Of a DNA stretch of 64,000 nt, positions 1 through 8,786 are shown piece after piece. A model generated the notes under the pieces. It was given only the letters and a program-made list of their open reading frames with translations. It ran no database searches and was not told the origin of the DNA. The position numbers and the translations under genes are program-made. Numbering within the stretch: position 1 is the first letter of the stretch; each line of letters begins with the position of its first letter. Source of the stretch: Chryseobacterium oranimense (lineage in GTDB: Bacteria > Bacteroidota > Bacteroidia > Flavobacteriales > Weeksellaceae); contig NZ_FQWT01000006.1 of the NCBI RefSeq assembly GCF_900129755.1, forward strand, positions 205,328-269,327, written 5' to 3'.

Positions 1-153
1 TTCGCATTTTATCATGTTGTAAAAGAAAAATCAGAGAAAGAGATTAGAAACGAACTTGCTAAAAAAGGCTGGTCTGACAAAAGAAGTCAGGATGAAGCTC
101 TTGAAGCAATTGGGGGAATGCAAAATGCAATAGAATTAAACAGAATTAAATAA
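1..153 (+). CDS. C-terminal fragment of an unrecognised protein
   Basis: An open frame runs from the first base to a TAA at 151-153 and encodes 50 residues. The fragment is charged and helical-looking (it contains KEKSEKEIRNELAKKGW and ends NAIELNRIK). It has no signal peptide or membrane segment, and I recognise no family. The gene begins to the left of the window. About 200 bases of non-coding, AT-rich sequence separate it from the next gene. The open frame and the stop position are seen directly; calling it a real gene is inference. Confidence 0.5.
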   Translation, partial: FAFYHVVKEKSEKEIRNELAKKGWSDKRSQDEALEAIGGMQNAIELNRIK

Positions 154-356
154 AGATAAACATTTAAACGAATCCATATTTACAGTAAATTAAAAAAATA
201 CTTTTCCAAGTTTCTCAAACCTGTTCAAATAATTCATCCGCCCAAACCAACAAAATCAGCCAGATAGATTCCCTGATGAAATGATACAGAGATTTTTTCA
301 TTTCAAAACAATTACTTAAGTTTACAGGTTCTTCTAACTTCAAAAACACTTTCACA

Positions 357-782
357 ATGGAAAACAAAAAAGACGGGAAAATTCTTGACAAAGGTCCATT
401 TTACCACGGTACAAAAGCTGATTTAAAGATTGGGGATTTGCTCAGTGCCGGATTCCAATCGAATTATTATCCTGAGATTACCATGAATCATATTTACTTT
501 ACGGCCTTACAAAACGGGGCAGGACTGGCTGCCGCGCTGGCAAAAGGAGATGGCCAGGAACGTATTTATATCGTAGAACCAACAGGAGAATTTGAAAATG
601 ATCCCAATGTAACCGATAAAAAGTTTCCGGGAAACCCTACCCGTTCCTACCGAAGTACAGAACCCTTAAAAATTGTCGGAGAAATAACGGAATGGATTAA
701 ACTGACCGATGAAGAGCTTCAAAACTGGCGGGAAAGAATCGCGAAGCTTCGGGAAAATCCGGACGCTGAAATTATCAATTAA
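357..782 (+). CDS. arr: Rifampin ADP-ribosyltransferase (Arr)
   Basis: The 141-residue product matches the compact Arr family, which moves ADP-ribose from NAD+ to the C23 hydroxyl of rifampin and inactivates it in the cytoplasm. The family landmarks are present: FYHGTKADLKIGDLL near the N-terminus, IYFTA in the middle, then RIYIVEPTGEFENDPNVTDK and FPGNPTRSYRS. His17, Tyr47 and Asp82 fit the catalytic His/Tyr/Asp described for the mycobacterial enzyme (His19, Tyr49, Asp84) with a constant offset of two. The length is normal, the ATG is the first in frame, and a terminator-like hairpin follows. It stands alone, with no integron or transposon around it, so it looks chromosomal and intrinsic rather than recently acquired. 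Confidence 0.93.
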   Translation: MENKKDGKILDKGPFYHGTKADLKIGDLLSAGFQSNYYPEITMNHIYFTALQNGAGLAAALAKGDGQERIYIVEPTGEFENDPNVTDKKFPGNPTRSYRSTEPLKIVGEITEWIKLTDEELQNWRERIAKLRENPDAEIIN

Positions 783-858
783 GACCTCTGACTGTTTAAA
801 AAATTTATACCATCATTTCCTTATCTACACTTACACACAAAAAATCAGGACAATAAAA

Positions 859-900
859 TTGCTCCAAATCCAGAGCAAAATTCTTTTTTTTTTGCCTTTT
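859..900 (+). terminator. Probable terminator after arr
   Basis: A short hairpin (TTGCTC, 8-base loop, GAGCAA) is followed by a run of eleven T residues. It sits about 80 bases beyond the arr stop and just before the M48 gene. The stem is only six base pairs, so the call rests mainly on the T tract. Confidence 0.5.
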
Positions 901-938
901 TACACTGATGTGTGTATTATTGTAAAAAAATTATTTCC

Positions 939-3061
939 ATGTATATTCAGGTTTCCGATGACTTCAAAAAGAAAAGCAAATCCGCTGTTCTGGCCATAAC
1001 TGTATTTATTATTGTTTATATCCTCATGTTTCTTTTGACCATAGCTCTGGCTGTAGGATGCATCATTGGAGGGATATGGTTAATTGCGGTAAAGCCCATG
1101 TTTTTGACCCTAATGCTGGGAGCCGGACTTGCAGGAACAGGAGGTTTTGTATTTTTCTTCATCATTAAATTCCTGTTTAAAAAACACATCAACGACAGAA
1201 GCCATCTTACCGAGATCAAAGATCAGATGAACCTGAACTTTTCAGAATGATCGATGAAATTGTAAAAGAAGCCGAAACCGACTTTCCCAAAAAAGTCTAT
1301 TTGTCTTATGATGTGAATGCAAGCGTATTCTATGATTCCAGCTTCTGGAGTATGTTCTACCCTATTAAAAAGAACCTGACGATCGGACTTGGACTGATCA
1401 ACACCTCCACAAAACAGGAACTGAAGGCTGTTCTTGCTCATGAGTTCGGACATTTCTCCCAACGTTCTATGAAAGTGGGGAGCTATGTATACAATGTTAA
1501 TCAAATCATTTTCAATCTTGTTAATGATGATGAATCGTACCGTAATTCTATTTCACAATGGGCCAGCTGGAGCGGGTATTTTTCGATTTTTGCGGCATTG
1601 GCGCTTTTTATTACCGGTAAAATCCAGTGGGTTCTTACCAAAATGTATTCTTTTGTCAACATCCGTCATATGGCGCTTTCCAGGGAAATGGAATTTCATG
1701 CCGATGAAGTAGCTGCTAATATTGCGGGTTCACTTTCTTTGGAAGAATCGCTGCTGAGGATGGAACTGGCCAACAATTCCTATCAAAATGTACTTAATTT
1801 TTATGAAGCAAGATATTCAAAAAACCAGGCCAGCCAGAATATTTATAAAGAACAGTTTTTTGTCATCAATTTCCTTGCACAGCAAAGCGAACTGGACACC
1901 AAATACGATCTTCCCAATGTAAAGCTTTCCGAATCCGGACTTTTTAACAAATCGAAACTGACCATTGAAAATCAGTGGGCCTCCCACCCTTCCAATGAAG
2001 ACCGTATTGCAAGGCTCCGGAAGCTTAATATCATAAAAGACTCTGAAAACGAACCTGCCAAAAACCTTTTCCGGGATTTTGAAAAAACAGAAGAAAAACT
2101 GACATTAAAGCTTTTTTCAAAGGTAAAATATCAGAAGGAAAAAACTAACCTTGACTTTGAGACCTTTGCATCTGAGTTCGAAAAACAGCATATTAAAGAT
2201 TCCTTTGATAAGATCTTCAACAGTTATTATGACAATAAAAATCCTGACTTCAGTGTTCAGGAAAACGCAGCAGCAAAAGATCTTTCTTTTGAGCAACTGT
2301 TCAGTAAGGAAAAAGTGGAAATGGTTTACACATTAATTGCCCTTGAAAATGATAAAAAAACAATAGAAGCCATTATCAGAAAGGAAATTATTTTAAAAAC
2401 CTTTGATTACGACGGTAAAAAATACAACATCAAGGAAGCTGGAAAGCTTGTTCCGGAAATCAGTAATTCTATTTCAGAGGTAAAAAACCAGATCCATCAG
2501 AATGATTCGGACATCTACACTTATTTCCTCAGATTGGCAAAAGAGGTTGATAAAAAAGATGAGTTTGAAAATATCTACAGAAAATTCTCAACCTATGACA
2601 GCGAATACGAAGACAGGTTTAAACCTTATACGGATATCATTGCTGCCACTGCATTTCTGAACACAAAAACACCGTTTGAACAAATCAGCAGAAACATCAA
2701 AAATCTTAAACCTCATGAAGAAAGATTAAAAAGTGAGATCACACCCTATATAGACAATCCCCAAATGATTGATGACCTTGAGGAACAAACCATAAAAGAC
2801 CTGAAATATTATATCGAAAAAGACCTTATCTATTTTAATAACAACCAATACCTTGAAACTAATCTGCAGCTTCTCATGACTGCGATCAATATTCTGCCCT
2901 ATTTCCTTCACAAAAAATATTTCCTTCTGAAAAAAGAGCTTCTCGCCATGATGAAGGATCTTGAAAACAGAATTGACGTTTCAGAAATAACTTTAGCAGA
3001 GAAATTGGTAAATACAGAAGGAAAGGAAAATGGATCTGCTGCAAATGAAATAACAGTTTAG
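939..3061 (+). pseudogene. M48-family zinc metalloprotease, frameshifted
   Basis: Two overlapping frames together make one protein. The first part (start 939, ending TGA 1248-1250) begins MYIQVSDDFKKKSKSA and has two hydrophobic segments. The second part continues in the -1 frame for about 600 residues. It holds the zinc motif HEFGH (residues 65-69 counted from the ATG at 1247), the third-ligand motif EFHAD (Glu149 and Asp153), and the HPSNEDRIARL motif typical of M48 C-termini. Upstream of 1247 the second frame reads S-D-E-P-E-L-F-R, a natural join to the first part, so one base seems to be missing near 1215-1223. Family members are membrane-anchored cytoplasmic-face proteases. If the shift is real, the catalytic part could only be made from an internal start at 1247. 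The alternative is a sequencing error in an intact gene. Confidence 0.8.
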
Positions 3062-3081
3062 CTTCTATGTATATTTAGAAT

Positions 3082-3105
3082 CGTTCTGTTGACAGAGCGG
3101 TTTTT
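3082..3105 (+). terminator. Rho-independent terminator after the M48 gene
   Basis: A seven-base-pair stem (CGTTCTG, loop TTGA, CAGAGCG) is followed by a T tract. It starts about 20 bases after the M48 stop and immediately precedes the promoter of the next gene. Confidence 0.65.
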
Positions 3106-3107
3106 GC

Positions 3108-3115
3108 TATTTTTG
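3108..3115 (+). promoter_or_regulatory. TAnnTTTG -7 box for the DUF2461 gene
   Basis: TATTTTTG matches the Bacteroidota -7 consensus. A TTG about 17 bases upstream may serve as the -33 element. A start site near 3120 would exclude the earlier in-frame start at 3089 and supports translation from 3149. Confidence 0.5.
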
Positions 3116-3148
3116 AACAATGAAACTGAATATATTTATAATAGTAAT

Positions 3149-3808
3149 ATGAAAAAAACCTTTGAATTCCTTAAGCAATTAGAAAAGAACAACACCCGCG
3201 AATGGTTTGCCCTGCACAAATCTGAATATGATTCGGTTGTAAAAGAAAACAAGGCGTTTTTCAATAAAATTTATACTGAGCTTCAGGAACATGATAATTT
3301 AAAAGGCATACATATCTTCAGGATTTACAGGGATGTTCGTTTTTCCAAAGATCCTACTCCGTACAAAACCAATTTCGGGGTTGGATATTCCCGTTCAAAG
3401 CCGATGCTGAGGGGTGGATATTATATTCATCTGGAGCCCGGCAATAGTTTCGTGGGAGGAGGATTCTGGGGTCCCGATGCTAAAGATTTGCTCCGCATAC
3501 GCAAAGAATTTGAAATCAGCACCGCGGAAATTGAAAAGATCACTTCTGAAGAAACATTTGTGAAATACTTCGGGCAAATCGAAGGAGATGCTGTAAAAAC
3601 AGCTCCGAGAGGCTTTGATAAAGATCATCCCTCTATAGATCTTATCAGGAAAAAGCAATATGTAGTAAGGCGGAAATTTACAGATAAAGAAGTGCTGTCA
3701 GACGGATTCCAAAAAGAAGCCCTTCTTACTTTACTGGCAATGCGCCCTTTCTTTGATTACATGAGTGAGGTGCTTACTACGGATTTGAATGGGCAACTTT
3801 TATTTTAA
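3149..3808 (+). CDS. DUF2461 (TIGR02453) family protein
   Basis: The product is 219 residues when read from ATG 3149 (MKKTFEFLKQLEKNN). It has the family's hallmarks: the N-terminal FLKQLEKNNTREWF segment, RIYRDVRFSKDPTPYKTNFG, and the GGYYIHLEPGNSFVGGGFW core. Members are soluble cytoplasmic proteins with no established biochemical function. A longer start at 3089 exists but lies upstream of the predicted start site. The gene appears to have its own promoter and sits between a terminator and the HExxH gene, so it is probably a single unit with at most one follower. Confidence 0.85.
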   Translation: MKKTFEFLKQLEKNNTREWFALHKSEYDSVVKENKAFFNKIYTELQEHDNLKGIHIFRIYRDVRFSKDPTPYKTNFGVGYSRSKPMLRGGYYIHLEPGNSFVGGGFWGPDAKDLLRIRKEFEISTAEIEKITSEETFVKYFGQIEGDAVKTAPRGFDKDHPSIDLIRKKQYVVRRKFTDKEVLSDGFQKEALLTLLAMRPFFDYMSEVLTTDLNGQLLF

Positions 3809-3829
3809 GAAACAGAAATACTTGTACAA

Positions 3830-4594
3830 TTGTATAACTCAATAAGGAGAAACAGAAATATCGGAACAGAGAATCAAGGTTATGGTCAAAATAACAAATT
3901 GACTATTTCCTCGCCATATGGAGATCTGAAATCTTTTTATGAAAGACTTTCCAACTATCAGAAAATAACCAGAATAATAAATAACCATGAATTTATATTT
4001 ATAGTTGAAGAAACCCGTGAAAATTCTATCCATTCATGTTCAATCAATGATATCCAGAAAATCATTGAGGAGATTCCAACTAAGGATTATGGAGAGCTGA
4101 AATTTATCATTCTAAGGCAACCCAAAAGAAAAGAAGAAATCCTCTCTCCGGTTTGGGGAAGATTAATTTACAGTTATGAATTTGAAAATGAATATTTTCC
4201 TGCTATTATTCTAGATGCAATTAATACAGAAAAAAAATTATTATGGACGAAGAAACAAACTATTGAGGATCAAAAGGAATTCGAAAGATTAAAAGCTGAT
4301 GGACATACATTTGTACAAACTAAAAGAAATTTCATCACCGAATTTAATCCCGAATTTGTAAGAAATACTCAACTTTATAGAACTCTATCACATGAATTTG
4401 GACACTATGTTCACTACTTAGAAGTTGTAGAAAGACCATGTAATCATACGGAAGATTATGATGAAAAAGAAAAAAGAATGGATCTATATTTTGCGCTTCC
4501 AAAAAGTGAGAAAGAAGCATTTGCCCACAAATACGCAGAGCAATTAAAAAATAAGCTAATTACTGAAAATAAAATTCCTTTCAGTACATTATAA
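3830..4594 (+). CDS. Uncharacterised HExxH (zincin-like) protein, start uncertain
   Basis: This frame encodes up to 254 residues containing HEFGHYVHY near residue 190 and, further on, EKEAFAHKYAEQL. The second motif could supply the third metal ligand of a gluzincin-type site. The N-terminal two thirds match no family I know. There is no ATG before the motif. The only candidate start is TTG at 3830, 21 bases after the DUF2461 stop and in the same frame. The sequence is more AT-rich than its neighbours, which hints at different ancestry. It could be an N-terminally truncated relic, a TTG-started gene, or a protein coupled to translation of the upstream gene. There is no signal peptide. The frame and motif are seen; protease function is inference. 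Confidence 0.55.
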   Translation: MYNSIRRNRNIGTENQGYGQNNKLTISSPYGDLKSFYERLSNYQKITRIINNHEFIFIVEETRENSIHSCSINDIQKIIEEIPTKDYGELKFIILRQPKRKEEILSPVWGRLIYSYEFENEYFPAIILDAINTEKKLLWTKKQTIEDQKEFERLKADGHTFVQTKRNFITEFNPEFVRNTQLYRTLSHEFGHYVHYLEVVERPCNHTEDYDEKEKRMDLYFALPKSEKEAFAHKYAEQLKNKLITENKIPFSTL

Positions 4595-4736
4595 AAAATC
4601 AACAAGAATATTATTCTATTGAAGAGGTTTTACCATACAACCTATTTTACTACAGGATATTTCATTTTTATAAAATCCGGTTAATATTTTACTTATTTTT
4701 ATCTCACCAATATCACTAAACAAAATATTAATCATC

Positions 4737-5255
4737 ATGAGTTTAAAAACATTAATCACGCACAGTGTTCAGTACAACAATTGGGTAGTCAACAAGTATA
4801 TCGACTGGCTTTCAACCAAATCTGACGAGCAGCTTAACCGGGAAGTGATTTCCAGCTTTCCGACAATCCTTGCAACCCTGCACCACATCTGGCAGACCCA
4901 GCAATATTGGTGGAGTTACATTGCAGAAAATAATGATTTCGATTTTGCAAAAATTTCGGCCGCGGTTACTAAAGAAGAAATTTTCAACGGCATAAAAACC
5001 AATTCCCAAAAGTTGGTAGATTATGTGGAAAGCCTGTCAGAAGAAGACTTAACAAAAAATATAAAAATAGAATCCCAATGGTTCCAGTGCGACTTTTCCA
5101 AATATGAGTATATCCAGCATGCAATTATTCATGGAACCTATCACAGAGGACAAATTGTAACCATGGGACGGAATGTGGGAATAACAGATGCTCCAATGAC
5201 CGACTACAACTTCTGGAATATTTATAAAGATACGGAAGTACAATCTGAAGCATAA
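4737..5255 (+). CDS. DinB family protein
   Basis: The 172-residue protein has the four-helix DinB/YfiT layout: an N-terminal NNWVVNKYIDWLS segment, LHHIWQTQQYWW around residue 45, and the C-terminal HAIIHGTYHRGQI motif. The histidines of these motifs form the metal site in this superfamily. Members include thiol-dependent transferases and many paralogues of unknown substrate. It is cytoplasmic and appears monocistronic, with about 110-140 bases of non-coding DNA on both sides. The substrate cannot be read from the sequence. It is unrelated to the DNA polymerase dinB at 24728. Confidence 0.88.
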   Translation: MSLKTLITHSVQYNNWVVNKYIDWLSTKSDEQLNREVISSFPTILATLHHIWQTQQYWWSYIAENNDFDFAKISAAVTKEEIFNGIKTNSQKLVDYVESLSEEDLTKNIKIESQWFQCDFSKYEYIQHAIIHGTYHRGQIVTMGRNVGITDAPMTDYNFWNIYKDTEVQSEA

Positions 5256-5364
5256 GTAGCCAAGTATTCACAATATCACCAAAAACCCTGAATAATGAAT
5301 TCAAATTATCTTTCTGCCAATCAGGGTATTGAAGCCATAGAAGACTGAAAAATATCTATAAAAA

Positions 5365-5859
5365 ATGAAAGATTTTGAACTTTGGGAAGAAGAATTAAAA
5401 ACCATATGGAATCAGCTGGGAACCATTCCCGACAATGATTTTATTGACAAAATAAAAGTACATACAGACAAAATATCTTCCACTGAACCCAATGCTATTG
5501 CAGATTTCGAAAGAGCCTGCGCCTACGATTCCACCGGCTTTGAAAAAAATGCAGAACCGCTGTACAGATCTGCTCTACGGTTAGGACTTACCGGATTGCG
5601 GAGAAGAAGAGCAAGAATTCAGCTGGCAAGTACGTTGCGCAACAATGGAAAATTTTCTGAAAGTATAGAAATACTGAGGGAAGAAAAAGAAAATTATTCT
5701 GATGAGCTGGATGATGCCGTCAATGCTTTTCTGGCACTGTCGCTTTCTTCTGTTGATAAGGATAAAGAAGCATTATCATTAGTTTTAGAATCACTTTCTG
5801 CCCATTTACCGAGATACAATAAATCTGTTTACAATTATTCGAAGGAACTTATCAAATAA
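5365..5859 (+). CDS. Tetratricopeptide repeat protein
   Basis: The product is 164 residues, all helical, with TPR-like repeats from about residue 45 onward (FERACAYDSTGFEKNAEPLYRSAL, then ARIQLASTLRNNGKFSESIEIL). It resembles the small cytoplasmic TPR_5-type proteins found across bacteria. No signal peptide or membrane segment is present. TPR domains mediate protein-protein contacts, and the partner cannot be inferred here. The lipoprotein gene begins 29 bases downstream on the same strand, so the two may be co-transcribed. Confidence 0.8.
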   Translation: MKDFELWEEELKTIWNQLGTIPDNDFIDKIKVHTDKISSTEPNAIADFERACAYDSTGFEKNAEPLYRSALRLGLTGLRRRRARIQLASTLRNNGKFSESIEILREEKENYSDELDDAVNAFLALSLSSVDKDKEALSLVLESLSAHLPRYNKSVYNYSKELIK

Positions 5860-5888
5860 TGATGATCAATTTATAATCAGATAAGCAA

Positions 5889-6647
5889 ATGAAAACTAAC
5901 AGCTATATAATAACAAAGCCGTCTCTTTTGGTGTTCTGTACGTATTTCCTGATCAATTCCTGTTCCGAGCCGGCTCCCGCATCCAGGATTAAAGATATTT
6001 CCGATATAAAGGCTGAAATTGAAATTTATCAGAGCCTGACGGACGAAAAAGACAACAGCGTTTCCGTAAACTTGTATGATAAGAAAGGAAAAGAATTTGG
6101 CAACGATTCAGTGAAAATATCTGTCAATGAAAAAAAAGCAAAATATAAAATCATGCAACAGCTGTATTACAGCAAAAATTACGATTACCGCGCTGAACAT
6201 GTAGCTCCGAAAAACAACACTTACGAACTACACATCCAACTAGGCAATGGAAAAAAATTCTTTCTGGCCAATATTCCCACCTTGAAATTAAGCAGCCCCG
6301 GAAACATTATCTATACCAAAGAAGCATCTTTAAAAAGTGATTATACCCTTCAATGGTCTGATCTGCACGATGTGAATGTCCTCTACTTTTCCAAAAGTGT
6401 TAGAGTAAAAAATAAAGAAGATAGCAATATACAGACGTTTATAGAGCAGGCTGCTGATACCATAAAGATAGGTCCGTCCGGAAGCTATACTATAAAAAAA
6501 GAAGAATTTTCCAAACCTGGAGAAAGACTGGGCATAATGAGCTTTAAATTCACAGCAGAAAAAACAGGAACACTCAATCCTAAGCTGTTAAGAGGCAGCA
6601 GTAGTAAAATAACAGGCTATCATGAAGAAAGAGTAAACTTCAAATAG
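5889..6647 (+). CDS. Predicted lipoprotein of unknown function
   Basis: The 252-residue protein starts with a hydrophobic stretch (SLLVFCTYFLINSC) that ends in a lipobox-like INSC at about residue 25. It should therefore be lipidated and held on an envelope membrane facing away from the cytoplasm. The remainder is beta-rich and hydrophilic with no family I recognise. It follows the TPR gene closely. The signal sequence is clear by eye; function is unknown. Confidence 0.6.
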   Translation: MKTNSYIITKPSLLVFCTYFLINSCSEPAPASRIKDISDIKAEIEIYQSLTDEKDNSVSVNLYDKKGKEFGNDSVKISVNEKKAKYKIMQQLYYSKNYDYRAEHVAPKNNTYELHIQLGNGKKFFLANIPTLKLSSPGNIIYTKEASLKSDYTLQWSDLHDVNVLYFSKSVRVKNKEDSNIQTFIEQAADTIKIGPSGSYTIKKEEFSKPGERLGIMSFKFTAEKTGTLNPKLLRGSSSKITGYHEERVNFK

Positions 6648-6709
6648 CTGACTCATTCTCCAATATACCTTCTGGAAAGAATATTATTAAATAATTAATT
6701 ATACTATTT

Positions 6710-7258
6710 ATGAGAAAAATAATTCTTGACCTGGCCGTCACGTTAGATGGATTCATCGAAGGCCCTAATGGTGAAACAGACTGGTGCATCATGGATGATG
6801 ATATGAACTTTAATGAGTTTCTGGACAGTATCGATACCATTTTCTACGGACGGGTAAGCTATGATTCCTGGGGGACGTATCAGCCGGAAGAAAATGCAGG
6901 TCCTGAAGAAAAAGAATTCTGGGACACCATTCATTCCAAAAATAAATATGTTTTTTCAAGTCAGGCCAGAAAAGATTCCGGAGCTGTTTTTGTCAGTTCT
7001 GATATTGCTGAAAAAGTAACCGAAATCAGGGCTCAGCCGGGAAAAGATATCTGGCTTTATGGCGGGGCTGGTCTCATTAAAACCTTTATTTATCTTAATC
7101 TTATTGATATTTACAGGATTTCAGTTCACCCCATTGCTTTAGGAAGCGGAAAACCATTGTTTGAAAATCTGAAAGAAAGACTTGAACTGAATCTCATTAC
7201 AACAAATACCTTCCGGTCGGGTGTAGTACAGCTTATCTACGAATCAAAAAACAAATAA
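6710..7258 (+). CDS. Dihydrofolate reductase / RibD C-terminal family protein
   Basis: The 182-residue protein begins MRKIILDLAVTLDGFIEGPNGE, the signature of stand-alone RibD-C/DHFR-fold reductases. It continues with IDTIFYGRVSYDSWG and the cofactor-loop segment DIWLYGGAGLIKTFI, and ends in the usual HPIALGSGKPLF motif. Family members bind NADPH, but the substrate of these short homologues is usually unknown. They are distinct from true FolA. It begins a short same-direction series with the alpha/beta hydrolase (25-base gap) and DUF2200, probably one transcript. Confidence 0.88.
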   Translation: MRKIILDLAVTLDGFIEGPNGETDWCIMDDDMNFNEFLDSIDTIFYGRVSYDSWGTYQPEENAGPEEKEFWDTIHSKNKYVFSSQARKDSGAVFVSSDIAEKVTEIRAQPGKDIWLYGGAGLIKTFIYLNLIDIYRISVHPIALGSGKPLFENLKERLELNLITTNTFRSGVVQLIYESKNK

Positions 7259-7283
7259 AACTACTTACAGAAATATATTAATT

Positions 7284-8069
7284 ATGGAAAAATATGCACG
7301 GTCTTCGGACGGACAGAACATTCACTATAAAGAAAGCGGAGAAGGAAATACTGCCCTCTTATTCGTACACGGATGGCTCGGCAATGGAGAATGGTGGAAC
7401 AGTCAGCTGGAATATTTCAAAGACAGTTATCACATCATTCAGATGGATCTTGCAGGACACGGGAAATCAGATACCTCAAGAACAGAATGGAGCAGTGAAC
7501 GGTATGCAGATGACATCAAAGCAGTAGCCGACCAGATCAGGTCACAGGAAATTATCCTTGTGGGGCATTCGATGTCAGGAGCCTATGTTCTTGAAGCAGC
7601 TTCAAAAATTCCAAAAACAAAAGCAATTATCCTGATAGATACCGTTAAAAACCTTGATGAAACTTTTACAGAAGAACAGGTTGAGCAGGTTCTGTATGTA
7701 CATTACCGGGCCGATTTTAAAAATGCAGTTGAAAACATCCTTCCACAATACCTTTTTACAGACAAAACGCCGCCGGATGTAAGACAGAAATTACAGGATG
7801 AATTTCTTCAAAACCCTGCAGAAACTGCCGTTGAGCTTCTCAAGCCTTTGTATAAAAAAGATTTCAGGAAAGAAGCGTCGAAAATCCAGGTCCCGGTAAG
7901 AGCCATCAACTCGGATAATTTTCCCACGAATATTGAAAACAACCGAAAGTATCTAAAAGATTACAACTACATTGAAATGTCCGGAACAGGGCACTACCCT
8001 ATGCTGGAAAAACCTGAAGAATTCAACAAAGTTCTTGATGATATTCTTAAAGAGTTAAATGACAATTAA
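7284..8069 (+). CDS. Alpha/beta hydrolase
   Basis: The 261-residue protein has the fold's landmarks: the oxyanion HGWLGNGEWW segment at about residue 30, the nucleophile elbow VGHSMSG near residue 95, an acid in the AINSDNFPT region, and the catalytic histidine in GTGHYPMLEKPEEF near the C-terminus. It lacks a signal peptide and should be cytoplasmic. Substrates of this class are typically esters or lactones, and none can be assigned. It lies between the DHFR-fold reductase and DUF2200 with very short gaps. Confidence 0.88.
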   Translation: MEKYARSSDGQNIHYKESGEGNTALLFVHGWLGNGEWWNSQLEYFKDSYHIIQMDLAGHGKSDTSRTEWSSERYADDIKAVADQIRSQEIILVGHSMSGAYVLEAASKIPKTKAIILIDTVKNLDETFTEEQVEQVLYVHYRADFKNAVENILPQYLFTDKTPPDVRQKLQDEFLQNPAETAVELLKPLYKKDFRKEASKIQVPVRAINSDNFPTNIENNRKYLKDYNYIEMSGTGHYPMLEKPEEFNKVLDDILKELNDN

Positions 8070-8078
8070 TTAAATGCC

Positions 8079-8429
8079 ATGCAGAACACCAGAATTTACA
8101 CTACAGCTTTTGCCAGTGTCTATCCGCATTATATTCAAAAAGCAGAAAAGAAAGGCCGCACCAAATCCGAAGTTGATGAAATTATATTCTGGCTAACCGG
8201 ATATGATGAAAAAAGCCTTCAGGAAATATTGGATAACAAAACCGATTTTAAAACCTTTTTTGAACAGGCCCCAAAGATCAATCCCAATGTTGTATTGATC
8301 AAAGGCGTTATTTGCGGATACCGGGTGGAAGATATTGAAGATGAACTCATGAGAAATATCCGGTATCTGGACAAGCTTATTGACGAGCTGGCGAAGGGAA
8401 AGAAAATGGAAAAAATATTGAGGGAATAA
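8079..8429 (+). CDS. DUF2200 family protein
   Basis: The 116-residue protein opens with RIYTTAFASVYPHYIQKAEKKGR and carries EVDEIIFWLTGYDE and the GVICGYRVEDIEDELM segment, the conserved features of DUF2200. It is small, soluble and cytoplasmic. The family has no assigned activity. It begins nine bases after the hydrolase stop, so it is likely the last gene of that operon. Confidence 0.88.
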   Translation: MQNTRIYTTAFASVYPHYIQKAEKKGRTKSEVDEIIFWLTGYDEKSLQEILDNKTDFKTFFEQAPKINPNVVLIKGVICGYRVEDIEDELMRNIRYLDKLIDELAKGKKMEKILRE

Positions 8430-8574
8430 TACAGCAATAGGAATCAAAATGCAAAATCAGGTAAATTTCTTCCCTATTTCAAAAAACTTCCCGAAATTTG
8501 GGATCTGTGCGTTAAAAATAATCAATGAAATAAAAATTTTAAATCAGAACATACAGTAAAACTTAGTATAAGTT

Positions 8575-8692
8575 TTCTTCGGGGCAGGGTGAAATTCCCT
8601 ACCGGCGGTTACAGTCCGCGACTCCTTTCTTCGGAAGGGACTGATCTGGTGAAATTCCGGAACCGACAGTTAAAGTCTGGATGGGAGAAGAA
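8575..8692 (+). promoter_or_regulatory. FMN riboswitch (RFN element)
   Basis: The conserved RFN core is present in order: GGGGCAGGGTGAAATTCCCT, ACCGGCGGT, AGTCCGCGAC, GGACTGATCTGGTGAAATTC, CCGGAACCGACAGT and AGTCTGGATGGGAGAAGAA. The outer helix P1 forms between TTCTTC at 8575-8580 and GAAGAA at 8687-8692. Aptamers of this class bind flavin mononucleotide and repress riboflavin genes. About 95 bases separate the aptamer from the ribB start. That segment holds an imperfect long stem (ATGAAACGG near 8694 with CCGTATTTCAT near 8732), which could be the expression platform. Confidence 0.97.
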
Positions 8693-8786
8693 AATGAAAC
8701 GGTCAGTAAGATTCCTTACGGGCTTATTGTGCCGTATTTCATTTCCATGTACCGAAGACTATTTTAACTTTTAAAAGTAAAATAAC

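Noticed and set aside
709..999. Plus-strand open frame after arr
   Set aside because: It overlaps arr in another frame, crosses a terminator-like hairpin and has no coherent protein character.
1215..1250. Programmed ribosomal frameshift in the M48 gene
   Set aside because: No slippery heptamer of the X-XXY-YYZ type and no clear downstream stem is present; a missing base is simpler.
3089..3148. Longer N-terminus for the DUF2461 protein
   Set aside because: The start would lie upstream of the predicted -7 box, and the family begins at MKKTFEFL.
8589..8774. Plus-strand open frame of 61 residues in front of ribB
   Set aside because: It lies inside the FMN riboswitch and its platform; the sequence conservation is explained by RNA structure.
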